Counted from the stretch's first letter, positions 24,640 to 34,252 are shown. The stretch is DNA of 64,000 bases from Ruminococcus sp. (GCA_017536105.1 JAFXRZ010000003.1:107398-171397), one strand, 5' to 3'. The notes: a model not told the origin generated them from the letters alone. Made by a program: numbers and translations.

Positions 24640-27264
24640 TTACTTTGCCTCTGCGATAGCAGCCTGAGCAGCAGCCAGTCTTGCGATCGGAACGCGGAAA
24701 GGCGAGCACGATACATAGTCAAGACCGATCTTATGGCAGAACTCAACGGACGAAGGATCGCCGCCATGCTCGCCGCAGATACCGCAGTGGAGCTTCGGAT
24801 TTACGGGCTTACCAAGCTCGATAGCCATCTTCATGAGCTTGCCTACGCCATCCTGGTCCAGCTTAGCGAAGGGATCACTCTCAAAGATCTTCTTGTCATA
24901 GTAAGCGTTCAGGAACTTGCCTGCGTCGTCTCTCGAGAAGCCGAATGTCATCTGAGTGAGGTCGTTTGTGCCGAAGCAGAAGAAGTCTGCATTAGCAGCG
25001 ATCTCGTCAGCGGTAAGAGCAGCTCTCGGGATCTCGATCATTGTACCAACTTCATACTTGAGGTCAGCGCCTGCCTCAGCGATAACAGCGTCAGCAGTCT
25101 CAACAACTACCTTCTTAACGAACTTGAGCTCCTTAACATCGCCGACCAGCGGGATCATTATCTCGGGCTTAACGTTCCAGTCAGCGTGAGCCTTCTGAAC
25201 GTTGATAGCAGCCTTGATAACAGCCTTGGTCTGCATAGCAGCGATCTCGGGATAAGTAACAGCCAGACGGCAGCCTCTGTGACCCATCATGGGGTTGAAC
25301 TCATGCAGAGAAGCGATGAGAGCCTTGATGTCCTCAACGGACTTGCCCTGAGCGTCTGCAAGAGCCTTGATGTCAGCTTCCTCTGTGGGAACGAACTCAT
25401 GGAGAGGAGGATCGAGGAATCTGATGGTAACAGGGTTACCCTCGAGAGCCTCATAGAGAGCCTCAAAGTCAGCCTGCTGCATCGGCTCGATCTTAGCAAG
25501 AGCAGCTTCTCTCTCCTCAACAGTATCAGCGCAGATCATCTCTCTGAAAGCAGCGATCCTGTCAGCCTCGAAGAACATATGCTCTGTACGGCAGAGACCT
25601 ATACCCTCTGCACCGAGCTCTCTTGCCTTCTTAGCGTCTGCGGGAGTATCAGCGTTGGTCCTTACCTTGAGCTTCCTGTACTTGTCAGCCCAAGCCATGA
25701 TCCTGCCGAACTCACCTGCGATAGTAGCGTCAACAGTGGGGATAACGCCCTCGTAGATGTTACCGGTTGTACCGTCGATGGAGATGTAGTCGCCCTCAAC
25801 GAAGGTCTTGCCGGCCAGCTCGAACTTCTTGTTAACTTCGTCCATCTTGATGTCGCCGCAGCCGGAAACGCAGCACTCGCCCATTCCTCTTGCAACAACA
25901 GCAGCGTGAGAGGTCATACCGCCTCTAACTGTCAGGATACCCTGAGCAGCCTTCATACCGGTGATGTCCTCGGGAGAAGTCTCAAGTCTTACGAGGATTA
26001 CCTTTTCGCCCTTTTCAGCCCAAGCAACAGCGTCGTCAGCAGTGAATACTACCTTACCGCAAGCAGCTCCGGGAGAAGCGCCGAGGCCCTTGCCCAGAGG
26101 AGTAGCAGCCTTGATAGCCTTTGCATCGAACTGCGGATGGAGAAGGGTGTCAAGGTTTCTCGGATCGATCATCGCAACAGCTTCCTGCTCGGTCTTGTGG
26201 CCCTCGTCAACGAGGTCGCAAGCGATCTTCAGAGCAGCCTGAGCGGTTCTCTTACCGTTTCTGCACTGCAGCATATAGAGCTTGCCGTCCTCAACGGTGA
26301 ACTCCATGTCCTGCATATCATGATATCTGTTTTCGAGAGTCTCGCAAACCTTTACGAAATCAGCATAAGCCTGCGGGAACTTCTGAGCCATCTCTTCGAT
26401 GGGCATAGGAGTACGAACGCCTGCAACAACGTCTTCGCCCTGTGCATTGGTGAGGAACTCGCCCATGAGCTTGTTCTCGCCTGTTGCGGGGTCACGGGTA
26501 AATGCAACGCCTGTACCGCAGTTGTCGCCCATGTTGCCGAATGCCATCGACTGAACGTTAACAGCGGTGCCCCAGCTGAAGGGGATGTCGTTGTCACGTC
26601 TGTAAACGTTAGCTCTGGGGTTATCCCAAGAACGGAATACAGCCTTGATAGCGCCCATCAGCTGCTCCTTAGGATCTGCGGGGAAGTCGGAACCGATCTT
26701 AGCCTTATACTCAGCCTTGAACTGTCCTGCGAGCTCCTTGAGGTCGTCAGCTGTAAGCTCAACGTCCTGCTGAACTCCTCTTTCTTCCTTCATCTTGTCG
26801 ATCAGCTGCTCGAAATACTTCTTGCCGACCTCCATAACAACGTCGGAATACATCTGGATGAATCTTCTGTAGCAGTCCCAAGCCCATCTGGGGTTATTGG
26901 ACTTTGTTGCGATAGTCTCAACAACGTCCTCGTTGAGGCCGAGGTTGAGGATGGTATCCATCATACCGGGCATTGAAGCTCTTGCTCCCGAACGAACGGA
27001 AACGAGAAGCGGATTTTCCTTGTCGCCGAATTTCTTTCCGGTGATCTCTTCCATCTTAGCGATGTACTCTTTGATCTCAGCCTGGATCTCCTCACTGATT
27101 CCGCCGTCCTCATAATACTGAGTGCAGGCCTCTGTTGTGATAGTGAAGCCCTGGGGAACAGGGAGGCCGATGTTTGTCATCTCAGCGAGGTTAGCACCCT
27201 TACCGCCGAGAAGTTCTCTCATGTTGGCATTACCCTCAGAGAAAAGATAACAATACTTTGCCAT
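24640..27264 (-). CDS. ppdK: Pyruvate, phosphate dikinase
   Basis: PPDK reversibly converts AMP, PEP and diphosphate to ATP, pyruvate and phosphate; in cellulolytic clostridia it can replace or complement pyruvate kinase. The 874 residues show the full layout: an N-terminal ATP-grasp part (LLGGKGANLAEM), the swivelling phosphohistidine domain with GGMTSHAAVVARGMG, and a C-terminal PEP barrel ending in CGEHGGDPSS. Codon use is strongly biased, as in highly expressed genes, and this opens a long meaningless frame on the other strand. GGAGG lies ten bases before the ATG. Together with the transcarboxylase it suggests unusual PEP/oxaloacetate/pyruvate routing. Confidence 0.97.
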   Translation of the reverse strand: MAKYCYLFSEGNANMRELLGGKGANLAEMTNIGLPVPQGFTITTEACTQYYEDGGISEEIQAEIKEYIAKMEEITGKKFGDKENPLLVSVRSGARASMPGMMDTILNLGLNEDVVETIATKSNNPRWAWDCYRRFIQMYSDVVMEVGKKYFEQLIDKMKEERGVQQDVELTADDLKELAGQFKAEYKAKIGSDFPADPKEQLMGAIKAVFRSWDNPRANVYRRDNDIPFSWGTAVNVQSMAFGNMGDNCGTGVAFTRDPATGENKLMGEFLTNAQGEDVVAGVRTPMPIEEMAQKFPQAYADFVKVCETLENRYHDMQDMEFTVEDGKLYMLQCRNGKRTAQAALKIACDLVDEGHKTEQEAVAMIDPRNLDTLLHPQFDAKAIKAATPLGKGLGASPGAACGKVVFTADDAVAWAEKGEKVILVRLETSPEDITGMKAAQGILTVRGGMTSHAAVVARGMGECCVSGCGDIKMDEVNKKFELAGKTFVEGDYISIDGTTGNIYEGVIPTVDATIAGEFGRIMAWADKYRKLKVRTNADTPADAKKARELGAEGIGLCRTEHMFFEADRIAAFREMICADTVEEREAALAKIEPMQQADFEALYEALEGNPVTIRFLDPPLHEFVPTEEADIKALADAQGKSVEDIKALIASLHEFNPMMGHRGCRLAVTYPEIAAMQTKAVIKAAINVQKAHADWNVKPEIMIPLVGDVKELKFVKKVVVETADAVIAEAGADLKYEVGTMIEIPRAALTADEIAANADFFCFGTNDLTQMTFGFSRDDAGKFLNAYYDKKIFESDPFAKLDQDGVGKLMKMAIELGKPVNPKLHCGICGEHGGDPSSVEFCHKIGLDYVSCSPFRVPIARLAAAQAAIAEAK

Positions 27265-27348
27265 TGGTTTTCTACCTCCAATTTAATTTAGTGATCCCAA
27301 AAGACGTCCTCCGCACAAGCGGACAGACTGTCCTACGGTAACAATAAC

Positions 27349-27357
27349 ATTATAGCA
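27349..27357 (-). promoter_or_regulatory. Extended -10 of the ppdK promoter
   Basis: On the minus strand TGCTATAAT forms an extended -10 box about 85 bases before ppdK. No good -35 is placed 17 bases upstream. The leader that follows has a small CCGC/GCGG hairpin. Confidence 0.5.
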
Positions 27358-27523
27358 GATTTTCCTCAAAATTACTATAGTTTTTATCAATTTTTTCACT
27401 CAGATTTTTATACAAGATTTAGTGGTTCTTTTTGTATATCCTGCACAAATATATGGTTTACCCCCATATTTGCCCGATAAAAATTTATAAAGTTTACAAT
27501 TAGTTAACATAGGTTGATGTGTT

Positions 27524-27609
27524 CCCGAAGGGGTTTGTAGGTGATCTTGACCGCCAGGAAATGAAAGAGCGTATCCGAAGGGGTTTGCGACCGATCGGAA
27601 AGCCCCCAA
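27524..27609. repeat. Dispersed repeat A, partial plus full copy
   Basis: A partial copy at 27524 (CCCGAAGGGGTTTG) and a full copy at 27575-27609 that matches the unit at 19072 apart from a few bases. Confidence 0.7.
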
Positions 27610-27667
27610 CAAAAGCGTGCTGCTATGTTTTGTTCAAAGAAAAGATTTAAGCATGGCACAACTGTAG

Positions 27668-27689
27668 GGGCGTACCTGCGTGTACGCCC
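27668..27689. repeat. GGGCGTAC/GTACGCCC hairpin
   Basis: A perfect 8-bp inverted repeat around a 6-base loop, within the string of repeats before malQ. It is not followed by a T tract, so it is not a typical terminator. Confidence 0.5.
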
Positions 27690-27711
27690 ATCCTGCTGAG
27701 GCTCTGCCTTT

Positions 27712-27764
27712 GGAATCCGCCAAGGGCTAACGCCGCCCTTGGAATCGGCGAATGCGCTACGCGG
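27712..27764. repeat. Dispersed repeat B, compact copy
   Basis: The unit GGAATCCGCCAAGGGCTAAC, CGCCGCCC, then GGAATCGGCGAATGCGCTAC. A second copy at 44543-44628 has a 33-base insertion in the middle. It lies directly upstream of the malQ promoter. Confidence 0.75.
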
Positions 27765-27786
27765 TTGTTGCTTTCTGCTTTTCGCG

Positions 27787-27815
27787 TTGACATTTTCGCT
27801 TTAATATTGTATAAT
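27787..27815 (+). promoter_or_regulatory. Consensus promoter of malQ-glgP
   Basis: TTGACA at 27787 and TATAAT at 27810 with a 17-base spacer, 40 bases before the malQ start. Confidence 0.85.
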
Positions 27816-27854
27816 TGTTACGATATATTAAAATTCTATCGTGAGGTGATCTCT

Positions 27855-29369
27855 ATGAGAGCAAGCGGTATCTTGATGCATATCTCTTCCCTGCCCGGCA
27901 GATACGGCATCGGCAAAATGGGCAAGGAAGCCCGCGCATTCGCCGATTTCCTCAAAAAAAGCGGCCAGAGCTACTGGCAGATACTCCCCGTATCTCCCAC
28001 AAGCTACGGCGATTCCCCCTACCAGAGCTTCTCGGTCTATGCCGGCAACCCTTATTTCATCGACTTCGACCAGCTCGAAGCCGAAGGCCTGCTGAAAAAG
28101 GCTGAATACTGCCGCGCAAACTGGGGCAGCGACCCTTCCTGTGTTGACTATGAGCTGCTTTACAAGAAGGTCTTCCCCGTGCTGAAAAAGGCATACGCCC
28201 GGTTCAGGCCCGATGATGCTTACAAGGCATTTGAAGAGGAGAACGCTTCTTGGCTCGGGACCTACGCTTTGTTCATGTCCCTAAAGGACGCACACGGCGG
28301 CAAAGCCTGGGCTGAATGGGAGAAGCCCCTGAGGATGCACGAAGCTAAGGCTGTTGCTGCGGCTGAGAAGAAATACAGCGCGGAGATAGGCTTCTGGAAG
28401 TTCGTTCAGTTTGAGTATTTCAAGCAATGGAAGGCTTTGAAGGGTTATGTGAACTCCCTCGGCATCGACATGATCGGCGACATCCCGATATACGTGGCAT
28501 ACGACAGCGCAGAGGTGTGGGCTACGCCGGGTTACTTCCTCCTTGACGAAGACAAAAAGCCCATTGATGTTGCAGGCTGTCCGCCGGATGTTTTCACGGC
28601 CAAGGGACAGCTCTGGGGCAATCCTCTTTACCGCTGGGACGTTATGGCGGCCGAGGATTACAAGTGGTGGATCGACCGCATCCGTGCTGCCTGCGAGATG
28701 TATGACGTTGTGCGCATCGACCATTTCCGCGGATTCGAGAGCTACTACACCATCCCCTACGGCAACGAAGATGCGATAATCGGAGAATGGCGCAAGGGCC
28801 CGGACATGGCTTTATTCAAGGAAGTGAAGAAGCAGCTGGGCAAGTGCCGGATAATCGCCGAAGATCTGGGCTTCATCACGCCGAAAGTCGCAAAGCTGCT
28901 TAAAGCCAGCGGTTTCCCGGGGATGAAGGTGCTTGAATTTGCATTCGACGCTTCCGGCGAGAGCACCTACCTGCCCCACAATTTCCAGAACACCAACAGC
29001 ATCTGCTACACCGGCACCCACGACAACGAGACCCTTACGGGCTGGGCAAGGGGTATGAGCAGGAAGGATGCGGCTTTTGCCAGGAAATATCTCAACGTCA
29101 AGCGGAACAAGGAGATTCCCGAGGCTGTGATAAGGGCTGCATGGGCAAGCGTTTCAGAGACGGCCATAGCTCAGATGCAGGATTTCCTGGGTCTCGATAA
29201 CAAGGCTCGGATGAACACGCCCTCGACCCTGGGCGGCAACTGGCAGTGGAGAGCATCAAGCGATGACTTCACCGACGAGCTGGCGGAAAAGATTTTTGAC
29301 CTGACCAAGACATACGGCAGGCTGGCGAAAGAAAAGACAAATAAACATTCGGAGGAAAATAATGGATAA
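27855..29369 (+). CDS. malQ: 4-alpha-glucanotransferase (GH77)
   Basis: MalQ moves alpha-1,4-glucan segments between maltodextrins. The 504 residues open RASGILMHISSLPGRYGIG, followed by SYWQILPVSPTSYGDSPYQS. The catalytic regions show VVRIDHFRGFESYY (aspartate nucleophile), IIAEDLGF (acid/base glutamate) and YTGTHDNETLTGW. The ATG at 27855 follows GAGGTGAT; a long in-frame extension upstream has no ribosome site. It overlaps glgP by eight bases, so the two are made together. Confidence 0.96.
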   Translation: MRASGILMHISSLPGRYGIGKMGKEARAFADFLKKSGQSYWQILPVSPTSYGDSPYQSFSVYAGNPYFIDFDQLEAEGLLKKAEYCRANWGSDPSCVDYELLYKKVFPVLKKAYARFRPDDAYKAFEEENASWLGTYALFMSLKDAHGGKAWAEWEKPLRMHEAKAVAAAEKKYSAEIGFWKFVQFEYFKQWKALKGYVNSLGIDMIGDIPIYVAYDSAEVWATPGYFLLDEDKKPIDVAGCPPDVFTAKGQLWGNPLYRWDVMAAEDYKWWIDRIRAACEMYDVVRIDHFRGFESYYTIPYGNEDAIIGEWRKGPDMALFKEVKKQLGKCRIIAEDLGFITPKVAKLLKASGFPGMKVLEFAFDASGESTYLPHNFQNTNSICYTGTHDNETLTGWARGMSRKDAAFARKYLNVKRNKEIPEAVIRAAWASVSETAIAQMQDFLGLDNKARMNTPSTLGGNWQWRASSDDFTDELAEKIFDLTKTYGRLAKEKTNKHSEENNG

Positions 29370-31728
29370 GAATTATTTGCTTGATGAGATAAACAAGGAC
29401 CTTGCAGGAAAGTTCGGCGTAAAGGCCGAGAAGGCAACGCCTGTCCAGCTGCACGAGAGCATTTCGGCAGTCATCATGCGCGAGATAGCCGAGAGATGGG
29501 AAAAGAGCCGAGAGAAACATCTTGCGAACCGCCGTGCCTGCTATCTATCAATGGAATTCCTCATGGGCAGGGCTGTATATAACAACCTGCTGGTGCTGGG
29601 GATAAAGAATGACGTTGACGAAGCCCTCAAAGCCTCGGGACGTTCTCTTGCCGAGCTTGAGGAGATAGAAGACGCAGCTCTCGGAAACGGAGGCCTCGGC
29701 AGACTTGCTGCCTGCTTCCTCGATTCCGCTGCCACACACGACATCCCCCTGGACGGCTACGGCATAAGATACAAATACGGTCTGTTCAGGCAGGCCATAG
29801 AGAACGGCTTCCAGCGGGAATATCCCGACGACTGGCAGAGACAGGGCGATCCCTGGAGCAAGCGCTGCGATGCTGAGGCTGTGGCTGTTGAGTATTCGGA
29901 CATGACAGTAAAGGCTGTGCCCTACGATATGCCCGTTATCGGCTGCGGAACGGAGAACATCGGAACTCTGCGTCTCTGGCAGTCCGAGGCTTACGACAGC
30001 TTTGATTTCGACAGCTTCAACTCCGGCGACTACGACGGCGCTGTAAAAGCCGCAACAGATGCCGAGAATATATGCAAAGTCCTCTACCCCAACGACAACT
30101 TCGACGAAGGCAAGAAGCTCAGGCTCAGGCAGGAGTATTTCTTCTCGGCAGCTTCCCTTGCCGACATCACAGCCAAGCACTTCAAGCGCTTCGGCAACCT
30201 CGACAACCTCGCCGACTTTGTGACGGTACAGCTCAACGACACACACCCCGTCATCTCTATCCCCGAGCTTATGCGCCTGCTCGTTGACAAGTACGGCTGC
30301 GGATTTGAACAGGCCTTCGACATCACACGCAAAGTGTTCAACTACACAAACCACACCGTTATGCAGGAGGCTCTGGAGAAATGGGATTCCCGTCTTGTGG
30401 AAAAGCTGCTGCCCCGTGTCTATGCCTTTGTGCTGATGATAAACGAGAGGTTCATCAAGGATATGTACGCCCTCGGCAAGGACAGAGAGTTCATCACTAA
30501 GCTGGCTCCTATAGCAGAGGGTCAGGTGAGGATGGCAAATCTTGCCTGCTATGCTTCGAGCTATGTGAACGGTGTTGCTCAGATACACACCGAGATACTC
30601 AAAGCCTACACCCTCAAGGAATGGTACGAGCTTTATCCCGAACGTTTCCAGAACAAGACCAACGGCATAACCCAAAGGCGCTGGCTGGCTCTCTGCAACG
30701 AAGAGCTTTCGGCACTCATCACAAGGCTTCTCGGCAGCGATGCCTGGGTACGCGACCTCGACGAGCTGAAAAAGCTCATACCATACGCCGAGGACGAGGC
30801 TGTTCTCCGGGAATTCATCTCGATCAAGAAAACCAAGAAGCAGCAGCTCGTTGATTTCGTGAAGCAGCACGACGGCGTTGAGCTTGATGCAGATTTCATC
30901 TTCGATATACAGATCAAGCGCCTGCATGAGTACAAGAGGCAGCTGCTCAACGCTTTGTCTATCCTCTACATCTACTACGGCATCAAGGACGGCTCGATAA
31001 AGGACTTCACCCCCACGGCTTTCATCTTCGGAGCAAAATCAGCCCCGGGCTACAGGCGTGCAAAGGCTATCATTAAACTCATCGGCGAGATCGGCAAGCT
31101 GATAGAAGCAGACCCCGAGGTCTCGAAGCTCATTAAGGTACTGTTCGTGCAGAACTACAACGTGAGCTACGCCGAGAAGCTCGTTGCCGCTGCTGACATC
31201 TCCGAGCAGATCTCCACAGCCGGAACAGAAGCCTCCGGCACCGGCAACATGAAGCTCATGCTCAACGGAGCTGTGACTCTCGGAACTCTTGACGGAGCAA
31301 ACATCGAGATCGCAGAGGAAGCCGGTGAAGAGAACGAGTATATCTTCGGCGCAAAAGTCGAAGAGCTTGAAAAGATCATGCCCGACTACGACCCGAGAAA
31401 ACTGCTTTTCAAAGACGAGAAGATCAGGCGTGTCCTCGGCAAGCTCATCGACGGTTCTCTTGACGACGGCGGAGTTCCCAGCTTTGAAGAGGGCAGCTTT
31501 GAGGAGCTTTACAAGGCTCTGACCGACGGTGCATCCTGGCACGTTCCCGATCACTACTATGTGCTTGGCGATCTTGAGGATTACGTCGAGACGAAGCTCC
31601 GCGCAAACGCCGACTACCGCGACGAACTGAAATTCGCAAAGAAATGCTGGCTGAATATGTGCAACGCCGGAAAATTCTCCTCCGACAGAACAATAAAGGA
31701 CTACGCAGAAAATATCTGGAAAGTCTGA
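29362..31728 (+). CDS. glgP: Glycogen/maltodextrin phosphorylase (GT35)
   Basis: This enzyme releases glucose-1-phosphate from alpha-1,4-glucans using phosphate and pyridoxal phosphate. At 788 residues it has the normal length. Seen are YLSMEFLMGRAVYNN, LGNGGLGRLAACFLDS, HEYKRQLLN and the cofactor site EASGTGNMKLMLNGA, whose lysine binds PLP. The start overlaps the malQ stop. With MalQ it forms a complete route from maltodextrin to glucose-1-phosphate in the cytoplasm. Confidence 0.97.
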   Translation: MDKNYLLDEINKDLAGKFGVKAEKATPVQLHESISAVIMREIAERWEKSREKHLANRRACYLSMEFLMGRAVYNNLLVLGIKNDVDEALKASGRSLAELEEIEDAALGNGGLGRLAACFLDSAATHDIPLDGYGIRYKYGLFRQAIENGFQREYPDDWQRQGDPWSKRCDAEAVAVEYSDMTVKAVPYDMPVIGCGTENIGTLRLWQSEAYDSFDFDSFNSGDYDGAVKAATDAENICKVLYPNDNFDEGKKLRLRQEYFFSAASLADITAKHFKRFGNLDNLADFVTVQLNDTHPVISIPELMRLLVDKYGCGFEQAFDITRKVFNYTNHTVMQEALEKWDSRLVEKLLPRVYAFVLMINERFIKDMYALGKDREFITKLAPIAEGQVRMANLACYASSYVNGVAQIHTEILKAYTLKEWYELYPERFQNKTNGITQRRWLALCNEELSALITRLLGSDAWVRDLDELKKLIPYAEDEAVLREFISIKKTKKQQLVDFVKQHDGVELDADFIFDIQIKRLHEYKRQLLNALSILYIYYGIKDGSIKDFTPTAFIFGAKSAPGYRRAKAIIKLIGEIGKLIEADPEVSKLIKVLFVQNYNVSYAEKLVAAADISEQISTAGTEASGTGNMKLMLNGAVTLGTLDGANIEIAEEAGEENEYIFGAKVEELEKIMPDYDPRKLLFKDEKIRRVLGKLIDGSLDDGGVPSFEEGSFEELYKALTDGASWHVPDHYYVLGDLEDYVETKLRANADYRDELKFAKKCWLNMCNAGKFSSDRTIKDYAENIWKV

Positions 31729-31734
31729 GCATAA

Positions 31735-31777
31735 CAAAAACAGCGTCCCGTTCACAGCGAGACGCTGTTTCCTTTTC
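31735..31777. terminator. Bidirectional terminator between glgP and a kinase gene
   Basis: ACAGCGTC pairs with GACGCTGT. Ts follow on the plus strand (TTTCCTTTT) and a run of Ts follows on the minus strand, so it can end both convergent genes. Confidence 0.82.
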
Positions 31778-31785
31778 TGTTATTG

Positions 31786-32385
31786 TTATTTATTCTTCCG
31801 CGCCATTGCAGCTATCGCATTTGCACAGCCCTCTGTGCCGAGGGTCGTGCTGTTGAAGCAAACATCGTAAGTCAGCATGGACGACCAGTTCTTTCTGGTA
31901 TTCACGTTGAAGAAATCCGCACGCTTTTTGTCGTAGCGTTTCAGGGTGTTCTCAACGTCCTTGTAGGGGATATTATGCTCATCGACTGCTCTTTCCGTGC
32001 GGCTCTCATTTGTCGCGTAGATGTACACCTTTAAGGTCGGAACTGCATTTTTAAGGATATATCCTGCACAGCGTCCGACGATAACGCAGGGGCCTTTTTT
32101 GGCGATCTTGGTTATTATCTCCGCCTCTGCGGCAAAGACTTTCTCAAAGGCGTCCAGCTCCTTTTCACGCTTGATGCGGAAGGATATAGGAGTCTTCAGC
32201 GGATTGATAACGCTTTCCTCCAGCTTCTTGACTTCGTCATAGGAAATGCCCATTTTCTTTGCAGCCATCTCGATTATCTCACGGTCATAACAGGGTATGC
32301 CCAGCTTTTCCGCAACGAGCCTGCCGATCTCGCTTCCTCCGCTGCAATACTGTCTTTCAATAGCTACGACGCTGATCTTTTCCAT
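31786..32385 (-). CDS. Cytidylate kinase-like family protein
   Basis: A 199-residue P-loop-like kinase of the cytidylate-kinase-like family. It begins ISVVAIERQYCSGGSEIGRL, where the usual GKGTVA-type loop is replaced by CSGGSEIG, followed by GIPCYDREII, VIVGRCAGYIL and YIYATNESRTERAV. These proteins are widespread in Firmicutes and their substrate is not established; the true CMP kinase is usually a separate gene. The start at 32385 follows GGGTAAGG. It is the last gene of a run with tcdA and a ttcA-like gene. Confidence 0.85.
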   Translation of the reverse strand: MEKISVVAIERQYCSGGSEIGRLVAEKLGIPCYDREIIEMAAKKMGISYDEVKKLEESVINPLKTPISFRIKREKELDAFEKVFAAEAEIITKIAKKGPCVIVGRCAGYILKNAVPTLKVYIYATNESRTERAVDEHNIPYKDVENTLKRYDKKRADFFNVNTRKNWSSMLTYDVCFNSTTLGTEGCANAIAAMARKNK

Positions 32386-32512
32386 TATCCTTACCCCCCG
32401 TTTTGTTGTTCTCCCAAAGTTCAGAGACTGATTTATGTTATCATATATCAATTATAACGCCGCCGAACAAGAATGTCAATTACAGTATTATTACAACTGC
32501 CGTTTTCTCCGA

Positions 32513-33205
32513 TCATTTTTCGCCCAGAAGGGTGTTGACGATGTACGAAGCCATTATGAGCCCTGCACAGCTCGGGACGAATGCCGTGCTGCCGGGGAGT
32601 ATCTTCCCGTCCTCGGAAGGACCGGGCCTGCGTGCTTCCTCTCTTGAATAGACTACGGTCAGCTTTTCCACTCCCCGCTTTCTCAGCCTGCTTCTCATGG
32701 CCCTTGCAAGAGGGCACACGCTTGTGGAATATATGTCCGCAAGCTCCAGCAGCTCGGGATGTATCTTGTTGCCCGCACCCATGGAAGATACAAGAGGCAC
32801 CCCTGCCTCCTGACACCTTGCTGCAAGCTCGACTTTTCCGGGGATGAAATCTATGGCGTCGGCAACGAAATCGAACCGGGAAAGCTCGACTTCATCGGCT
32901 GTATCAGGAGCATAGAACATAAAATGCCCCTCGGCTTTACAGTCCGGATTTATGGACAGTATCCTTTTTACGGCTGCATCTGTCTTGGGTTCTCCCACGT
33001 TGTCCGCAAGGGCTATTATCTGCCTGTTTATGTTCGAGGTGGATACGCTGTCGTTGTCGAAAACATCTATGGCACCGACTCCGCAGCGTGCAAGAGCCTC
33101 GATGACATACCCTCCGACGCCGCCTGCTCCGAAGACGGCTACCCTTTTATCCGCAAGAGTCTTTGCCTTGTTTCCGTAAACGAGCTCAAGTCTTGAAAGA
33201 TCCAT
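32513..33205 (-). CDS. tcdA: tRNA threonylcarbamoyladenosine dehydratase TcdA-like
   Basis: An E1/ThiF-like enzyme of 230 residues that adenylates and cyclises t6A in tRNA to ct6A. The nucleotide fold GAGGVGGYVIEALARCGVG lies near residue 26, followed by NINRQIIAL, DAIDFIPGKVEL and SSMGAGNKIHPELL, which are characteristic of TcdA (YgdL) rather than MoeB or ThiF. Its ATG starts one base after the stop codon of the ttcA-like gene, so two tRNA-modification genes are coupled. Confidence 0.9.
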   Translation of the reverse strand: MDLSRLELVYGNKAKTLADKRVAVFGAGGVGGYVIEALARCGVGAIDVFDNDSVSTSNINRQIIALADNVGEPKTDAAVKRILSINPDCKAEGHFMFYAPDTADEVELSRFDFVADAIDFIPGKVELAARCQEAGVPLVSSMGAGNKIHPELLELADIYSTSVCPLARAMRSRLRKRGVEKLTVVYSREEARRPGPSEDGKILPGSTAFVPSCAGLIMASYIVNTLLGEK

Positions 33206-33206
33206 T

Positions 33207-34109
33207 TCACTCCTCCTCGTTACCGGTATCTGCCTTGTCCCGGATCACCCTGTCGCGCTCCCAGTCAAAGTCGTCATAAGTGTCCAAAAAATTGTACCTT
33301 TTGCCCTTGTATTCGTACTCGATGACCGTCCTGAGATTAACGTTATACACGCTCTTGAAGATATTGGTCTCCACGAAATCGTTGCCCTTTGCGAGATTTG
33401 CGATAAGCTCCTTTATCTCCTGGCGCTTCGAGACCTCGCCGCTTTTCTCTGCCTGTCCCAGCTTTTCCGTCAGCCGGCAGGCGCAGGCGATGAACTCAAG
33501 GTCATTATAATTCACCCACTGCTTGATGTGCTCTTCCCTGACCATATATAGGGGTCTGATAAGCTCCATGCCCTTGAAGTTCTGGGAGTGGAGCTTCGGC
33601 ATCATGGTCTGCACCTGTCCGCCGTAGATCATCCCCATAAGTATGGTCTCGATAACGTCGTCGAAGTGGTGGCCGAGAGCTATCTTGTTGCAGCCCAGCT
33701 CCTTCGCAAAAGCGTAGAGATGTCCCCTCCTCATCCTTGCGCAGAGATAGCAGGGGTTCTGCTGCTGGTTCGCAACGATGCCGAATATCCGCGTCTCGAA
33801 GAACTTTATGGGGATATTCATAAGCTTTGCGTTATCCTCGATGCGCCGGCGGTTGCGCTCGTTATACCCGGGGTCCATGCAGATGAATTCCAGCTCAAAA
33901 TCCGTCTCGGAATACTTCTGCAAATGCTGCATACATTTTGCAAGCAGCATGGAATCCTTGCCTCCCGAGATGCAGACGGCTATCTTGTCGCCGTCGTTTA
34001 TCATCTTATATTCCTTGAGTCCCATAACGAACTTGTTCCAGATATCCTTGCGGAAGCGTTTTATAAGGCTTCTCTCGATAAGCTGACAAGGGGTGAGTTC
34101 TCTTGGCAT
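33207..34109 (-). CDS. TtcA-like PP-loop tRNA thiolation protein
   Basis: A 300-residue PP-loop ATPase with AVCISGGKDSMLLAK near residue 45, CYLCARMRRGHLY as the CxxC pair, and LGHHFDDVIETILMGM. This is the TtcA/TilS branch, in which an ATP-activated tRNA base receives sulfur and a cysteine-bound iron-sulfur cluster is used. A third cysteine lies in FIACACRL. TtcA makes 2-thiocytidine at tRNA position 32, but the Firmicutes relatives are less studied, so the base is inferred. GGAG lies 11 bases before the ATG. Confidence 0.85.
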   Translation of the reverse strand: MPRELTPCQLIERSLIKRFRKDIWNKFVMGLKEYKMINDGDKIAVCISGGKDSMLLAKCMQHLQKYSETDFELEFICMDPGYNERNRRRIEDNAKLMNIPIKFFETRIFGIVANQQQNPCYLCARMRRGHLYAFAKELGCNKIALGHHFDDVIETILMGMIYGGQVQTMMPKLHSQNFKGMELIRPLYMVREEHIKQWVNYNDLEFIACACRLTEKLGQAEKSGEVSKRQEIKELIANLAKGNDFVETNIFKSVYNVNLRTVIEYEYKGKRYNFLDTYDDFDWERDRVIRDKADTGNEEE

Positions 34110-34156
34110 TTAAACAACAACTCCTTCGGGCATCTGCCCGGAACTGATACTCTACA

Positions 34157-34185
34157 ATTATACTATGTTTTTCCCGGCAAGTCAA
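34157..34185 (-). promoter_or_regulatory. Promoter of the ttcA-like/tcdA/kinase operon
   Basis: On the minus strand TTGACT and TATAAT are 17 bases apart. A CGGGC/GCCCG hairpin lies in the short leader next to the ribosome site. Confidence 0.7.
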
Positions 34186-34207
34186 GAGCAGCCGATCAAT
34201 GCAATAT

Positions 34208-34238
34208 AAAAGGCGCTCCCGGATCGAAGCGCCTTTTT
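34208..34238 (-). terminator. Terminator after mscL
   Basis: AGGCGCT pairs with AGCGCCT and Ts follow on both strands (TTTTTT on plus, TTTTAT on minus). It closes mscL on the minus strand. Confidence 0.82.
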
Positions 34239-34252
34239 TGTGTTTGGAAAGA

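Noticed and set aside
24583..26976. A 797-codon open frame on the strand opposite ppdK
   Set aside because: The ppdK frame has normal family motifs from end to end. The opposite frame stays open because of strong codon bias in a highly expressed gene, and its translation is Leu/Ser/Val-rich with no recognisable domain.
27264..27349. Riboswitch in the ppdK leader
   Set aside because: The leader is short and holds only a small CCGC/GCGG hairpin; no aptamer core or leader terminator is visible.
29548..30927. A 459-codon open frame opposite glgP
   Set aside because: It is antisense to a well-supported phosphorylase gene, has no ribosome site and no family likeness.
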